64,000 nucleotides of DNA from Dyadobacter fermentans DSM 18053 (lineage in GTDB: Bacteria > Bacteroidota > Bacteroidia > Cytophagales > Spirosomataceae): contig NC_013037.1 in assembly GCF_000023125.1 (NCBI RefSeq), positions 868,001 to 932,000 of the forward strand, written 5' to 3'. Shown piece by piece: positions 32,843 through 40,710 of this stretch (the first letter of the stretch is position 1; the number at the start of each line of letters is the position of its first letter). The notes beneath the pieces were generated by a model. That model saw only the letters and a list, made by a program, of their open reading frames with translations. It was not told where the DNA came from and made no database searches. Both the position numbers and the translations under genes were made by a program.

Positions 32843-34162
32843 TTAATTGGCTGGCCGGAATGCAAACAGCGTCCCGTCGAAGCCCGGCACGTATACATTA
32901 CCTTCCGCTCCGATGGTCGTACCGACGGTGAAAAGCGTTTTGCCGGGGAATGGCACGCGGTCGAGCACTTCGCCGGTGCGGGTATCGACTACTACCAGGT
33001 CTTTGCGGGCTTTGGTGGGCGACCCGGCTACGGTGGCAAAGGCGAGGTGGCCGCCTGTTTGCATGGGCAGGCCGAGGTGGTTGAGGCTGTCGTTCTTCCA
33101 CACCATGCGCGCTTCCGGACCGACGTCCTGAATGCACATCAGCGGCGCGGTGCCGCCTCCGGCAGGCATAATGAGCCCCTCGGGCGAGGTCGACTGGCTG
33201 CCGCCCGGCTCGTAACCGATGGCAAATGTCCAGATGTTCGCCCCCGTCGCCGCCTCGATCGCATGCAGGCCTCCCTCGTTATCGTTCACATAAATGCGGG
33301 AGCCATCCACTGAGATATCCGGACTGGAAGCGCTGCCGCCCGGCAGCGAAGTATTTTCCCACAAAGGTTTAAGGGAAGGACCCTTCTTTTCGGAATAGAC
33401 CATCGCCCTTAGCCCGGCCTGCGCCGCGCCGGGCGCCCAGTAAGTGAAAAAGAACCGGCCTGTTTCCTGGTCCACGGCAAGAGTATTCGCGCAGGGACAA
33501 TCGGCCGTGCCGCGCATACATGCCCGCGGATCAAAGTCCGGGTCCGGCGGCAATTCGGCGGAAAGCGGGTGCGGGTCGAGCATCATTGCCCCGTTCGTAC
33601 GGTCGAGCACGTAAATGATCCCGATGTGGGTAATGAAGATCAGCCGCCCGGTATGCGTGAATTGTGCTGAGAGCGGGAAGCCTTTGATTTTCGTTTCCCA
33701 AAGCAGGTTGCCCGCCACGTCGAATGCGTGCATGGCTTCATTATCAGCTATGTAAAGGCGGCCCTGTTCGTCGACGAGCGCCGAGGATGCGACGGCGAAT
33801 TGGTTCACTTCCTCACTGCACCAGATCGTTTTCCCGGTCTGCGGGTCGAGGGCGTACAGGTGACAGTCGCCCGCATTGGTGGTGAGGTAAACGTGGCCGT
33901 CCTTCCCGATGGTAGGACCAAGGTTAATCGTTCCATCGAACTTGCGCTGCCAGGCAAGCGCCACTTTCTTCGGTCCCTGAATAGGAGAGTAGTCGGAATT
34001 CCGGCTATCGGCATGGACGGCCGACCAGCCGGGCCCGTAGGCGCGATCCAGCTGTTCGGAACCGTCGGGCTCGCTGGTTTTGCAGCCTGCCAGCAGCAGG
34101 GCGGTCATAAGCAGAGCCCGGCGACCCGACGTTTTAAGACTTCCTGCGTTCTTTGATTTCAT
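32843..34162 (-). CDS. PQQ-binding-like beta-propeller lipoprotein
   Basis: 439 residues. Signal peptide with lipobox LLAGC (Cys27). Repeated PQQ/pyrrolo-quinoline-quinone-like blades: GTINLGPTIGKDGHVYLTTN, LYALDPQTGKTIWCSEE, YVLDRTNGAMMLDPH, LHAIEAATGANIWTF and YVPGFDGTLFAFRPAN. A CADC-type cysteine segment (ACMRGTADCPCANTL) is unusual and may bind metal or form disulphides. No catalytic Asp/Glu of a quinoprotein dehydrogenase is clear. Its start overlaps the end of the upstream gene by 29 bases. Confidence 0.78.
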   Translation of the reverse strand: MKSKNAGSLKTSGRRALLMTALLLAGCKTSEPDGSEQLDRAYGPGWSAVHADSRNSDYSPIQGPKKVALAWQRKFDGTINLGPTIGKDGHVYLTTNAGDCHLYALDPQTGKTIWCSEEVNQFAVASSALVDEQGRLYIADNEAMHAFDVAGNLLWETKIKGFPLSAQFTHTGRLIFITHIGIIYVLDRTNGAMMLDPHPLSAELPPDPDFDPRACMRGTADCPCANTLAVDQETGRFFFTYWAPGAAQAGLRAMVYSEKKGPSLKPLWENTSLPGGSASSPDISVDGSRIYVNDNEGGLHAIEAATGANIWTFAIGYEPGGSQSTSPEGLIMPAGGGTAPLMCIQDVGPEARMVWKNDSLNHLGLPMQTGGHLAFATVAGSPTKARKDLVVVDTRTGEVLDRVPFPGKTLFTVGTTIGAEGNVYVPGFDGTLFAFRPAN

Positions 34163-34511
34163 CTTTCACGGCTTGTTGTTGTTCCTTGAATTGCTCGAAC
34201 TGCTCCTTGCTCAGCACCTGTTTCAGTTCGGCTTCCTTCTCTTTCTGGATTGTCCGGACTGCTTTCAGCTTCGAAATCCTGCTGCCGTTGGCTTGCATCA
34301 AGGGGTCCATTCGCTGGGCATACCGGAGGTTGATCCGGGCCACTTTTCCGGCCTGCGCCGAGTCGAGCCGGAGGCTGGTTGTCATGCGCTGCGTTTGTGC
34401 TGCCGCCCGTTCCTGGGCGGGCTTGTCCATGAGCGGGCGCTGCGCCATCAATGCATGGGAAAACAGCGTGAGGCCTAAGAGCGTGGCCATGAGCATTGGC
34501 TTCTTTTTCAT
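34134..34511 (-). CDS. Small secreted helical protein, Spy/CpxP-like in appearance
   Basis: 125 residues from the ATG at 34511 (MKKKPMLMATLLGLTLFSHALMAQ, signal peptide). The mature part is charged and alpha-helical with KQVLSKEQFEQFKEQQQ near the end, the heptad-like pattern of periplasmic Spy/CpxP/RcnB-type helix proteins. Its last 29 bases overlap the first codons of the PQQ-like propeller gene, so this is the head of the operon. Function inferred only by shape: an envelope chaperone or stress protein. Confidence 0.65.
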   Translation of the reverse strand: MKKKPMLMATLLGLTLFSHALMAQRPLMDKPAQERAAAQTQRMTTSLRLDSAQAGKVARINLRYAQRMDPLMQANGSRISKLKAVRTIQKEKEAELKQVLSKEQFEQFKEQQQAVKDEIKERRKS

Positions 34512-34766
34512 AGTAAGATGAATATGAGTTTGGTATTCGAAGGGCGAAGCAATGCGCCGGGCTTTCATGCGGGAAATTTTTTCAATGAACGACCGGGGAT
34601 TATCAATGAAATGGCGCGATGCGCCTGCGGGCGGGTGGACTTGCGCTGAAAATCCGTTCATGCCGGGAAAGCATACGTTCGTCGGAGGATTGCGGCCATT
34701 CGGCGGTCAGTTTTTCAGGTATTGCACTTTTGCGCTACCATTGCATGATCAAACACCGGAAATCCC

Positions 34767-35798
34767 ATGAAAGAGAAGCAACCTGCCCGCCTGCTGGCGA
34801 ATCCATACCTGTTCTGGGTTTGTTACTGGCTCGTATGGCTGGTGCTGCTATCGAATTTCCAGCCACTCGAAAAAGCGGTTTGGGTGGCATCGGCCAATGT
34901 GGCTGCGCAGGGCTTGGTCGCATTCGCCACTATCCGGTTTTTGGTGCCCCGGTTCTTGGAAAAAGGCAAATACCTGGCTTACGGGCTGCTGGTTGTGGTG
35001 TTGCTGCTGCTGGTTACGGTGGTTTATATGAGGCTGACGGAACCTGGCGTGCAGTTTCTGACCGTTAAGCGGGAAGTCCGCTACCCGAGGGCATTTCAGT
35101 TTGGAAGAATGTACTTTTTGCTATTTGTGATCCATATGACGAGCACGGCGTACAAATTTGCGGTCGACCGCTTTACGACCCTGCACCGGCAATCGGAATT
35201 GTTACGGAAACAACTGGAAATGGAACTGCAAGTGCTTAAAAACCAGGTTAATCCGCATTTTTTGTTTAACACCCTCAATAATGTGTACACACTGGCCTAC
35301 CTCAAAGACGACAATGCAGCGCCGATGATCATGAAGCTTTCGGAATTGCTCCGGTATACTTTGTACGAATGCCAGGCCGACCGCGTGAAGCTCGGAAGAG
35401 AGGTCGCTTTTTTGCAGAATATCATCGCCATGCAGCAGTTGAAATCCGATATTTATCAAAAGCAGATCCAATTTAAAGTAACCGGCGTGCAGCCCGATCA
35501 GCTCATTGCGCCGCTGCTGCTTTTGGTATTTGTAGAAAACAGCTTCAAGTACGCCGATCTGGACACTAATCCCGACGGTTACATCGCTATTTCAATTAAT
35601 GTGGACGCGGCTGGCACAATGCACTTTGAATGTGCGAATACTAAAAAGGAACGGATCAATGAGGAGAATACCAGCAGGGGAATCGGGCTCAGTAATGTGC
35701 GCAAGCGACTGGAACTGATTTATCCGGGAAACCATGAATTGCTGCTATCCGAACCGGACGACCGGTTTCTGGTGCGCCTAACCCTGTTTCGTTTATGA
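34767..35798 (+). CDS. LytS/YehU-type sensor histidine kinase
   Basis: 343 residues. Four membrane helices in residues 12-130. His_kinase motif QVNPHFLFNTLNNVYTL (His164), HATPase part with PLLLLVFVENSFKYA and RGIGLSNVRKRLELIYPG. The stop overlaps the start of its response regulator by 4 bases (ATGA). Divergent from the Spy-like/PQQ operon, with 255 bases between that show no gene. It may control that operon, but no LytTR repeats were confirmed there. Confidence 0.9.
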   Translation: MKEKQPARLLANPYLFWVCYWLVWLVLLSNFQPLEKAVWVASANVAAQGLVAFATIRFLVPRFLEKGKYLAYGLLVVVLLLLVTVVYMRLTEPGVQFLTVKREVRYPRAFQFGRMYFLLFVIHMTSTAYKFAVDRFTTLHRQSELLRKQLEMELQVLKNQVNPHFLFNTLNNVYTLAYLKDDNAAPMIMKLSELLRYTLYECQADRVKLGREVAFLQNIIAMQQLKSDIYQKQIQFKVTGVQPDQLIAPLLLLVFVENSFKYADLDTNPDGYIAISINVDAAGTMHFECANTKKERINEENTSRGIGLSNVRKRLELIYPGNHELLLSEPDDRFLVRLTLFRL

Positions 35799-36532
35799 CC
35801 ATCAACTGTCTTATCGTGGATGACGAGCTGCTAGCCAGGCGGCTGCTGACCGATTATGTGGGGAAAATGCCGGAGTTAAATTTGGTCGGTACGTGCGCAT
35901 CTGCTATGGAGGCGCAGGGTTATTTGCAAAAACAGCGGATCGATCTGCTGTTGCTGGACATTCAGATGCCCGATGTGACCGGCATTTCGCTGCTACGGTC
36001 GTTGCCGAACAAGCCGGTGACGATTCTGACGACAGCCTACGCCGAATATGCCTTGCAGGGCTACGAACTGTTCGTGCTCGATTACCTGCTGAAACCGATT
36101 TCGTTCGAACGGTTTTTTCAGGCCGCCAGCCGTGCGGTGGAATATATCGGATTGCTGGGCAAAAAGGCATTGCCCCGGTACGAGGAAGCGCGGCCGCCGC
36201 ACGATGTTCCCCACGATTACATTTTTGTCAAATCCGATTATAAAATCCACAAAATTGCCCACCGCGACATGGATGTGATCGAGGCTTACGGTGAATATAT
36301 CCTTATTTACAGCGGAGGGCAGAAAATCATGACTTTGGGGCAAATGGGTAAACTGGAACAAATGCTGCCCAAGCCCGGCTTCGTGCGCGTTCACCGGTCG
36401 TTCATCGTGAATTTCTCTAAAATCGACGCCATTCAGGGCGGAACCATTCATGTAGGCGGCAGGGAAGTTCCGCTGAGTAAAGGTTACCGCGATGCATTTA
36501 TGCAGCTGGTGCAGCAAAGCCGGCTGTCCTAA
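35795..36532 (+). CDS. LytTR-family response regulator
   Basis: 245 residues. Receiver: LIVDDE, phospho-acceptor Asp55 (LLLLDIQMPD), Lys in YLLKPISFERFF. The LytTR domain starts near 145 (DYIFVKSDYKIHKIAHRDMD, EAYGEYILIYSGG, FVRVHRSFIVNFSKID). Starts within the last codons of its kinase gene (ATGA). Closest in sequence to the regulator at 7818-8549 (both have KPISFERF and IRIHKSFI/VRVHRSFI). Confidence 0.92.
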   Translation: MTINCLIVDDELLARRLLTDYVGKMPELNLVGTCASAMEAQGYLQKQRIDLLLLDIQMPDVTGISLLRSLPNKPVTILTTAYAEYALQGYELFVLDYLLKPISFERFFQAASRAVEYIGLLGKKALPRYEEARPPHDVPHDYIFVKSDYKIHKIAHRDMDVIEAYGEYILIYSGGQKIMTLGQMGKLEQMLPKPGFVRVHRSFIVNFSKIDAIQGGTIHVGGREVPLSKGYRDAFMQLVQQSRLS

Positions 36533-36605
36533 GGTACGGCCGGACGTAATATTGACTTACCTAATATAAAGAGAAAACTGCGGCTATCAGGGCTTTTGAG
36601 AAAGT

Positions 36606-36668
36606 GGGGTTCGTTAAACATTTGTTAGCGATGCGGACCAGGGCGATCCTGTCTGTTTAACGAACCCC
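36606..36668. repeat. 15-bp perfect inverted repeat around a 33-base centre
   Basis: GGGGTTCGTTAAACA at 36606-36620 and its exact reverse complement at 36654-36668 lie between a response regulator and a convergent alcohol dehydrogenase. It could form a long hairpin terminating both, but neither arm is followed by a clean T-run. Otherwise it may be a small mobile-repeat remnant. The rest of this gap is featureless. Confidence 0.55.
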
Positions 36669-36676
36669 AACTCAAA

Positions 36677-37741
36677 TCAATGAGAGCCTTTCAACGAAGC
36701 AAGGTCAATCACAAAACGGTATTTGACATCCCCTTTCAGTAATCGCTCATAGGCTTCATTGATCTGCCGGATATCGATCATTTCAATGTCTGCGACAATG
36801 TTATGCTGGCCGCAGAAGTCCAGCATTTCCTGCGTTTCGGCGATTCCGCCGATCATGGAGCCGGCAAAGCTTTTGCGTCCCATGATCACGCTGAATGCCG
36901 CCACGGGCAGCGGGTGCTCGGGCGCTCCCACGAGGGCCAGCGAGCCATCCACGCGCAGAAGGCGGAGGTATGCATTGATGTCGTGTTCGGCTGATACGGC
37001 GTCGAGTATAAAGTGCAGCTTGCCGCGGTAGGCGGCCATTTGATCGGCGTCTTTGGAAAGCACTACTTCATCTGCACCGAGGCGCTGGGCTTCGGCGAAT
37101 TTGGATTCGGAAGTAGTAAATGCCACCACGTGTGCACCCATGGCTTTGGCAATTTTGATGCCCATGTGGCCCAGGCCGCCGATGCCGACTATACCTACTT
37201 TTTTGCCAGGGCCTACATTCCAGTGCCGGAGCGGAGAGTAGGTGGTAATGCCTGCGCAAAGCAGCGGCGCGGTGGCCGCGAGATCGAGGTTGTCGGGAAT
37301 GCGCAGGACGTAGTTTTCATCCACCACAATGCGCTCCGAATAGCCACCGTAGGTTTGCGTGCCCAGGTATTTGTCCGGCGAGTCGTAGGTGCCGGTCATC
37401 CCGGGCTCGCAGTATTGCTCCAATCCTTCCTGGCAATACTGGCATTCGCGGCAAGAGTCTACGATGCAGCCGATACCGACGGTATCGCCGACCTTGAATT
37501 TCTGCACGTGGGCACCTACGCTCACCACCTTGCCTACGATTTCGTGGCCGGGAACGCACGGGAAAACAGTGCCATGCCACTCGTTCCGCGCCGTATGCAG
37601 GTCGGAATGGCAAACGCCGCAATACAGGATATCGATCTCCACGTCGTGCGCGGTCGGTTTTCTGCGGGCGATATTGAGCTGGTCCAGCGGAGCATCCGCC
37701 GCCTCGGTTCCAAATGCTTTGATTTCTGTTGTTTCTACCAT
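36677..37741 (-). CDS. Zinc-dependent NADP alcohol dehydrogenase (YahK/CAD type)
   Basis: 354 residues. Catalytic-zinc ligands CGVCHSDLHTARNEW and GHEIVGKV; structural-zinc cysteines in CRECQYCQEGLEQYC. Rossmann motif VGIVGIGGLGHMGIKIAKAMG. The family reduces a range of aldehydes to alcohols with NADPH in the cytosol. An O-acetyltransferase gene and a truncated dehydrogenase of related type lie directly upstream on the same strand, with an AraC regulator beyond; these fit an aldehyde-response cluster. Confidence 0.93.
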   Translation of the reverse strand: MVETTEIKAFGTEAADAPLDQLNIARRKPTAHDVEIDILYCGVCHSDLHTARNEWHGTVFPCVPGHEIVGKVVSVGAHVQKFKVGDTVGIGCIVDSCRECQYCQEGLEQYCEPGMTGTYDSPDKYLGTQTYGGYSERIVVDENYVLRIPDNLDLAATAPLLCAGITTYSPLRHWNVGPGKKVGIVGIGGLGHMGIKIAKAMGAHVVAFTTSESKFAEAQRLGADEVVLSKDADQMAAYRGKLHFILDAVSAEHDINAYLRLLRVDGSLALVGAPEHPLPVAAFSVIMGRKSFAGSMIGGIAETQEMLDFCGQHNIVADIEMIDIRQINEAYERLLKGDVKYRFVIDLASLKGSH

Positions 37742-37756
37742 GTTATTTTGGGATTA

Positions 37757-38329
37757 TCAAATCAATTTTTCCTTTACAACTTTCGCAGGTACGCCTGCAA
37801 CGACCGTGTTGGGCGCAACATCGCGACTCACTACGGCACCGGCTGCGACGACGGCATTTTCGCCTACCGTAACACCCGGCAAAATGGTCGCCCCGGCGCC
37901 GATCCATGCATTCCGTTTGATATGCACAGGTTTCAGGACCAATGCAAAACGGTCGGCCGGGTCGAGCGGGTGACTCTCGGAAGTGATATTCACCCGCGGG
38001 CCGATCAGCACATCGTCTTCGATGGTAATGCCGCCAATATCCAGAAACGAGCAGGCGTGGTTGATGAAAACATTTTTGCCCAGCTTCGTAAAATGGCCCA
38101 GATTGATGTAAAATGGGGGAAATATGGTGGTCGATGTGTCGATCTCGCTGCCGATGATCTCGCTGAGGCGTTCGCGTACTTGATCGGTGCCGGTCGCATT
38201 TGCATTCATTTGTGTGCATAGCCGGATCGTACGAGCCACGGCGTTGCCGAAGTCGTCATATCCGGCATCCTCCTTTCTGATTGTTTCTCCGGCGCGCATG
38301 CGGTCGAAGATGTCTTGGTTGTTTTGCAT
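37757..38329 (-). CDS. Left-handed beta-helix O-acetyltransferase (Maa/LacA type)
   Basis: 190 residues. An N-terminal Mac domain-like segment (FDRMRAGETIRKED) is followed by hexapeptide-repeat sequence: FINHACSFLDIGGITIEDDVLIGPRVNITSE then WIGAGATILPGVTVGENAVVAAGAVVSRDV and VAGVPAKVVKEKL. The catalytic His is in ITSESHPLDP. It uses acetyl-CoA to acetylate a sugar or similar hydroxyl. 15 bases from the alcohol dehydrogenase start, so co-transcribed. Confidence 0.9.
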   Translation of the reverse strand: MQNNQDIFDRMRAGETIRKEDAGYDDFGNAVARTIRLCTQMNANATGTDQVRERLSEIIGSEIDTSTTIFPPFYINLGHFTKLGKNVFINHACSFLDIGGITIEDDVLIGPRVNITSESHPLDPADRFALVLKPVHIKRNAWIGAGATILPGVTVGENAVVAAGAVVSRDVAPNTVVAGVPAKVVKEKLI

Positions 38330-38348
38330 TCGTAAAAAGGGTGCGGTG

Positions 38349-38732
38349 TTAAATAGTAGCGGCGTCGATCACAAATCTGTACCGCGCTTTTTTGTCGAGC
38401 ACTTTTGCCCACGCATCGTTCACTTCGGCGGCTTTGATGACCTCAATTTGCGGAAAAATTTTGTGATCCGCGCAGTAGGTGACCACTTCCTGCGTTTCGG
38501 GAATGCCGCCGATCAGCGACGCATTGAAATTAACCCGCGTGTTGGCCAGGCCGATATTGCTCAATGTGAGGTTAAATCCCACCGGCATTCCCACCTGGGT
38601 GTAAAAGCCGTTCACTTTTACAGTCGAGGCGTAGGCTGCCACATCGTACTGCACCGGAATTGTCGCGATTAGGTAATCGAGCTTGCCTTTGTAGGGTTTC
38701 AGCTTCGCCAGGTCGTCCTGGAATGTTGTTTC
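38349..38732 (-). pseudogene. Alcohol dehydrogenase, C-terminal remnant
   Basis: 127 codons read as the end of a zinc-type alcohol dehydrogenase (YKGKLDYLIATIPVQYDVAAY, GFYTQVGMPVGFNLTL, NFNASLIGGIPETQEVV). The frame opens after a TGA at 38733-38735, and the first Met is at 38654. The N-terminal zinc-binding and most of the NADPH-binding domain are missing. Related to but clearly different from the complete dehydrogenase at 36677-37741, so this was a second gene in the cluster, now truncated. Alternatively a short internal start could yield a useless stub. Confidence 0.8.
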
Positions 38733-38756
38733 TCAGGATGCTTTTCCATGTATGTT

Positions 38757-39254
38757 TTATGGCTGATTGTTGTATTCTTTGTCAGTTACCGGCTGCTTCC
38801 ATTGCACAATGCCCTTTTCGGTATTGGGCACAATGTAGAGCTGCTGCATGCTGGCGCCCGGGCTCGCACCGTGCCAGTGCAGCACACCGGGAGCGCATTT
38901 GACCACATCTCCTTTTTTGAGCGACTCCTTGGGACCGCCTTCAATCTGGTGATAGCCCCCGCCATCGGTAATGATCAGGATTTGCCCCGCCGGATGCGTG
39001 TGCCAGTTCGTGCGTGCGCCGGGTTCGAAGTAGACATTGCCTACGAGTGTCGTGAACGTGCTGTCGGCGGGGACCAGGCCGTAGTTCCAGGCTTTACCTG
39101 TGAAGTTTTGCGCCGGACCTTGCTCGCCTTTGGGGAAGATGCCCTTGCTCGCGTCGCGCGCCTGTTGTGCGGTGCTCGGGACTGCCGCTGTTGCCAGTAA
39201 GGCCACCAGCATTGCCCTGAATGCCCTGGAATGGAGATGAGTTATTTTTGTCAT
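38757..39254 (-). CDS. Secreted cupin-domain protein
   Basis: 165 residues with a signal peptide cleaved near residue 30 (STAQQ). The cupin motif 1 is GARTNWHTHPAGQILIITDG, with two His, and motif 2 includes APGVLHWHGA. Single-domain cupins of this kind bind a metal. In Bacteroidota they are often encoded beside AraC regulators with alcohol dehydrogenases and carboxymuconolactone decarboxylases; here the first two are present. The substrate is unknown. Confidence 0.85.
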   Translation of the reverse strand: MTKITHLHSRAFRAMLVALLATAAVPSTAQQARDASKGIFPKGEQGPAQNFTGKAWNYGLVPADSTFTTLVGNVYFEPGARTNWHTHPAGQILIITDGGGYHQIEGGPKESLKKGDVVKCAPGVLHWHGASPGASMQQLYIVPNTEKGIVQWKQPVTDKEYNNQP

Positions 39255-39279
39255 AGATTTTCATACTGATGATCTACGA

Positions 39280-39287
39280 CAAAATTA
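39280..39287 (-). promoter_or_regulatory. -7 promoter element of the cupin operon (TAATTTTG)
   Basis: Minus-strand TAATTTTG matches TAnnTTTG exactly, 25 bases upstream of the cupin start codon. No clear -33 TTG at the ideal spacing, which may fit activator-dependent use by the AraC protein encoded next to it. Confidence 0.5.
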
Positions 39288-39339
39288 CCGGGTTAGGATA
39301 CCTTGGAGTTAAAGACAATCAAACCGATCATTAAGAATT

Positions 39340-40218
39340 TCAAACCGCTTCGATCCGCAACGCGCGCGGGTTGGTGCCGGTGATCCGTTTGAAAAAATTG
39401 TTGAAATAGGTAGGGTATTCAAAACCCAGGGCGTAGGCGATCTCGGAAATGTTCCAGTCGGTGTGCTGCAAAAGCGCCTTCGCCTCGGTGATGATCCGCT
39501 CGGTAATGTGGGTAGTAGTGGGCTTGCCCGTCACCTGTTTGACGGCCCGGTTGAGGTAATTGACGTGCATATTCAGGCTCGCCGCATAGTCTTGTGCCGT
39601 CTTTAACTGCAACGGCCTTTCGGCACTCTCGATGGGAAATTGCCTTTCGAGCAGTTCCAGAAAAACGGAGGTAATGCGCCCGGCGGCATTCTTCTGCTGG
39701 TTATAATTCTCGGAGGGCTGCAACTTCAAAGCTTCGTGGATGATCAGGTTAATGTAGTTGCGCATCAAGTCGTCTTTAAACGAATAGTCGGCCTTTTGCT
39801 CCTCTATCATCCTTTGAAACAATGTATTAAGAAACTCCCGCTGTTGCTCCGAAATGTTCAGAATGGGCGTGCCCCCGATCCTGAACAGCGGCGAATGCTG
39901 CAAACTCTCGGTCCGTTCCGCCGCATTCAGGAATGCTTCGGAAAACAGGCAGGTGTAACCCACATAGCTGGTAGAAAGCGTTTCCCAGGAGTAGGGGATA
40001 TGCGGATTGCCGAAAAACAGCACCGTACCTTCGGTTTCGAAGCTGCGGTCGGAATAATGGATTTTGCTCTTACCGGTCGTGAGGCAGATCTTGTAGAAAT
40101 CCTTGCGGCTATACACGCGCGTTGCCGCGCCATCCTGCTCGATCTGGAATACGTTGAATCCCTTTAGTTTTAACTCGTTATTGAATTCGGATACCGGTCG
40201 CTGCTTTATATTTTCCAT
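39340..40218 (-). CDS. AraC-family transcriptional regulator
   Basis: 292 residues. N-terminal cupin-like sensing domain (1-180; FYKICLTTGKSKIHYSDRSFE, FFGNPHIPYSWE). Two helix-turn-helix motifs at the C-terminus: TAQDYAASLNMHVNYLNRAVKQVTGK and WNISEIAYALGFEYPTYFNNFFKRITGTNP. It lies upstream, on the same strand, of the cupin/dehydrogenase/acetyltransferase genes and probably activates them. Its start codon lies only 4 bases from an exact -7 element, so its own mRNA may be leaderless. Confidence 0.92.
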   Translation of the reverse strand: MENIKQRPVSEFNNELKLKGFNVFQIEQDGAATRVYSRKDFYKICLTTGKSKIHYSDRSFETEGTVLFFGNPHIPYSWETLSTSYVGYTCLFSEAFLNAAERTESLQHSPLFRIGGTPILNISEQQREFLNTLFQRMIEEQKADYSFKDDLMRNYINLIIHEALKLQPSENYNQQKNAAGRITSVFLELLERQFPIESAERPLQLKTAQDYAASLNMHVNYLNRAVKQVTGKPTTTHITERIITEAKALLQHTDWNISEIAYALGFEYPTYFNNFFKRITGTNPRALRIEAV

Positions 40219-40222
40219 TTTG

Positions 40223-40230
40223 CAAAATTA
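40223..40230 (-). promoter_or_regulatory. -7 promoter element abutting the AraC start codon
   Basis: Minus-strand TAATTTTG matches TAnnTTTG and ends 4 bases before the ATG at 40218. Transcription would start at or inside the ATG. Either the mRNA is leaderless or this match is fortuitous and a promoter lies further out toward the repeat array. Confidence 0.35.
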
Positions 40231-40310
40231 AGAATTGCACGAGTTTTTGATGCTGGGGTTATGAAAATTGCATTGGGATTTTGGGTGACGTCAGGGCGTT
40301 TATGTTGGTT

Positions 40311-40710
40311 GCTCGGTCAGAAGGAGCATTCTGTTTCTAACAGAACCTTTATTATGTGCGTTGTCGGGCTTCGGCAGAGCCATCTGCTTCTAGCAAAACG
40401 TTTTTATGCTGGTTTCCTGGCTCCGGCGGAGCCTCCTGCTTCTAGCCGAAAACCAGTTACGCATGTTTCCGGTCGCGTCGGGGCCTCCTGTTTCTAGCTG
40501 CAAGCCAGTTACGCATGTTTCCGGCCCCAACGGGGCCTCCTGTTTCTGGCTAAAAATCAGTTACGCATGTCTCCGGCCCCAGCGGGGCCTCCTGTTTCTA
40601 GCGAAAGCTGAACTGCGCATGCTATCCGGCTCCGTCGGAGCCTCCTATTTCTAGCAAAAATGAATTACGCATGTTATCCGGCTCTGACGGAGTCCTAGTT
40701 GTGGACAATC
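40311..40710 (+). repeat. Stem-loop repeat array A, about 8 units of 52 bp
   Basis: Tandem units, 52 (once 53) bases long, each with a 15-base hairpin followed by TCCTGTTTCTAG and an A-rich, then TTACGCATG, linker. Hairpins include 40419-40433 (GGCTCC..GGAGCC), 40523-40537 and 40575-40589 (GGCCCC..GGGGCC), 40628-40642 (GGCTCC..GGAGCC) and 40680-40694 (wobble-paired). The first two units are degenerate. The hairpin plus its TCCTGTTT flank is the exact reverse complement of the AAACAGGA plus hairpin of array B, so the two arrays face each other. No gene is supported inside. The last part (40695-40710) is a short junction. Confidence 0.88.

Noticed and set aside
37013..38221. 402-codon plus-strand open frame opposite the alcohol dehydrogenase and acetyltransferase
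   Set aside because: Antisense to two well-conserved genes; no domain, and codon composition fits a shadow.
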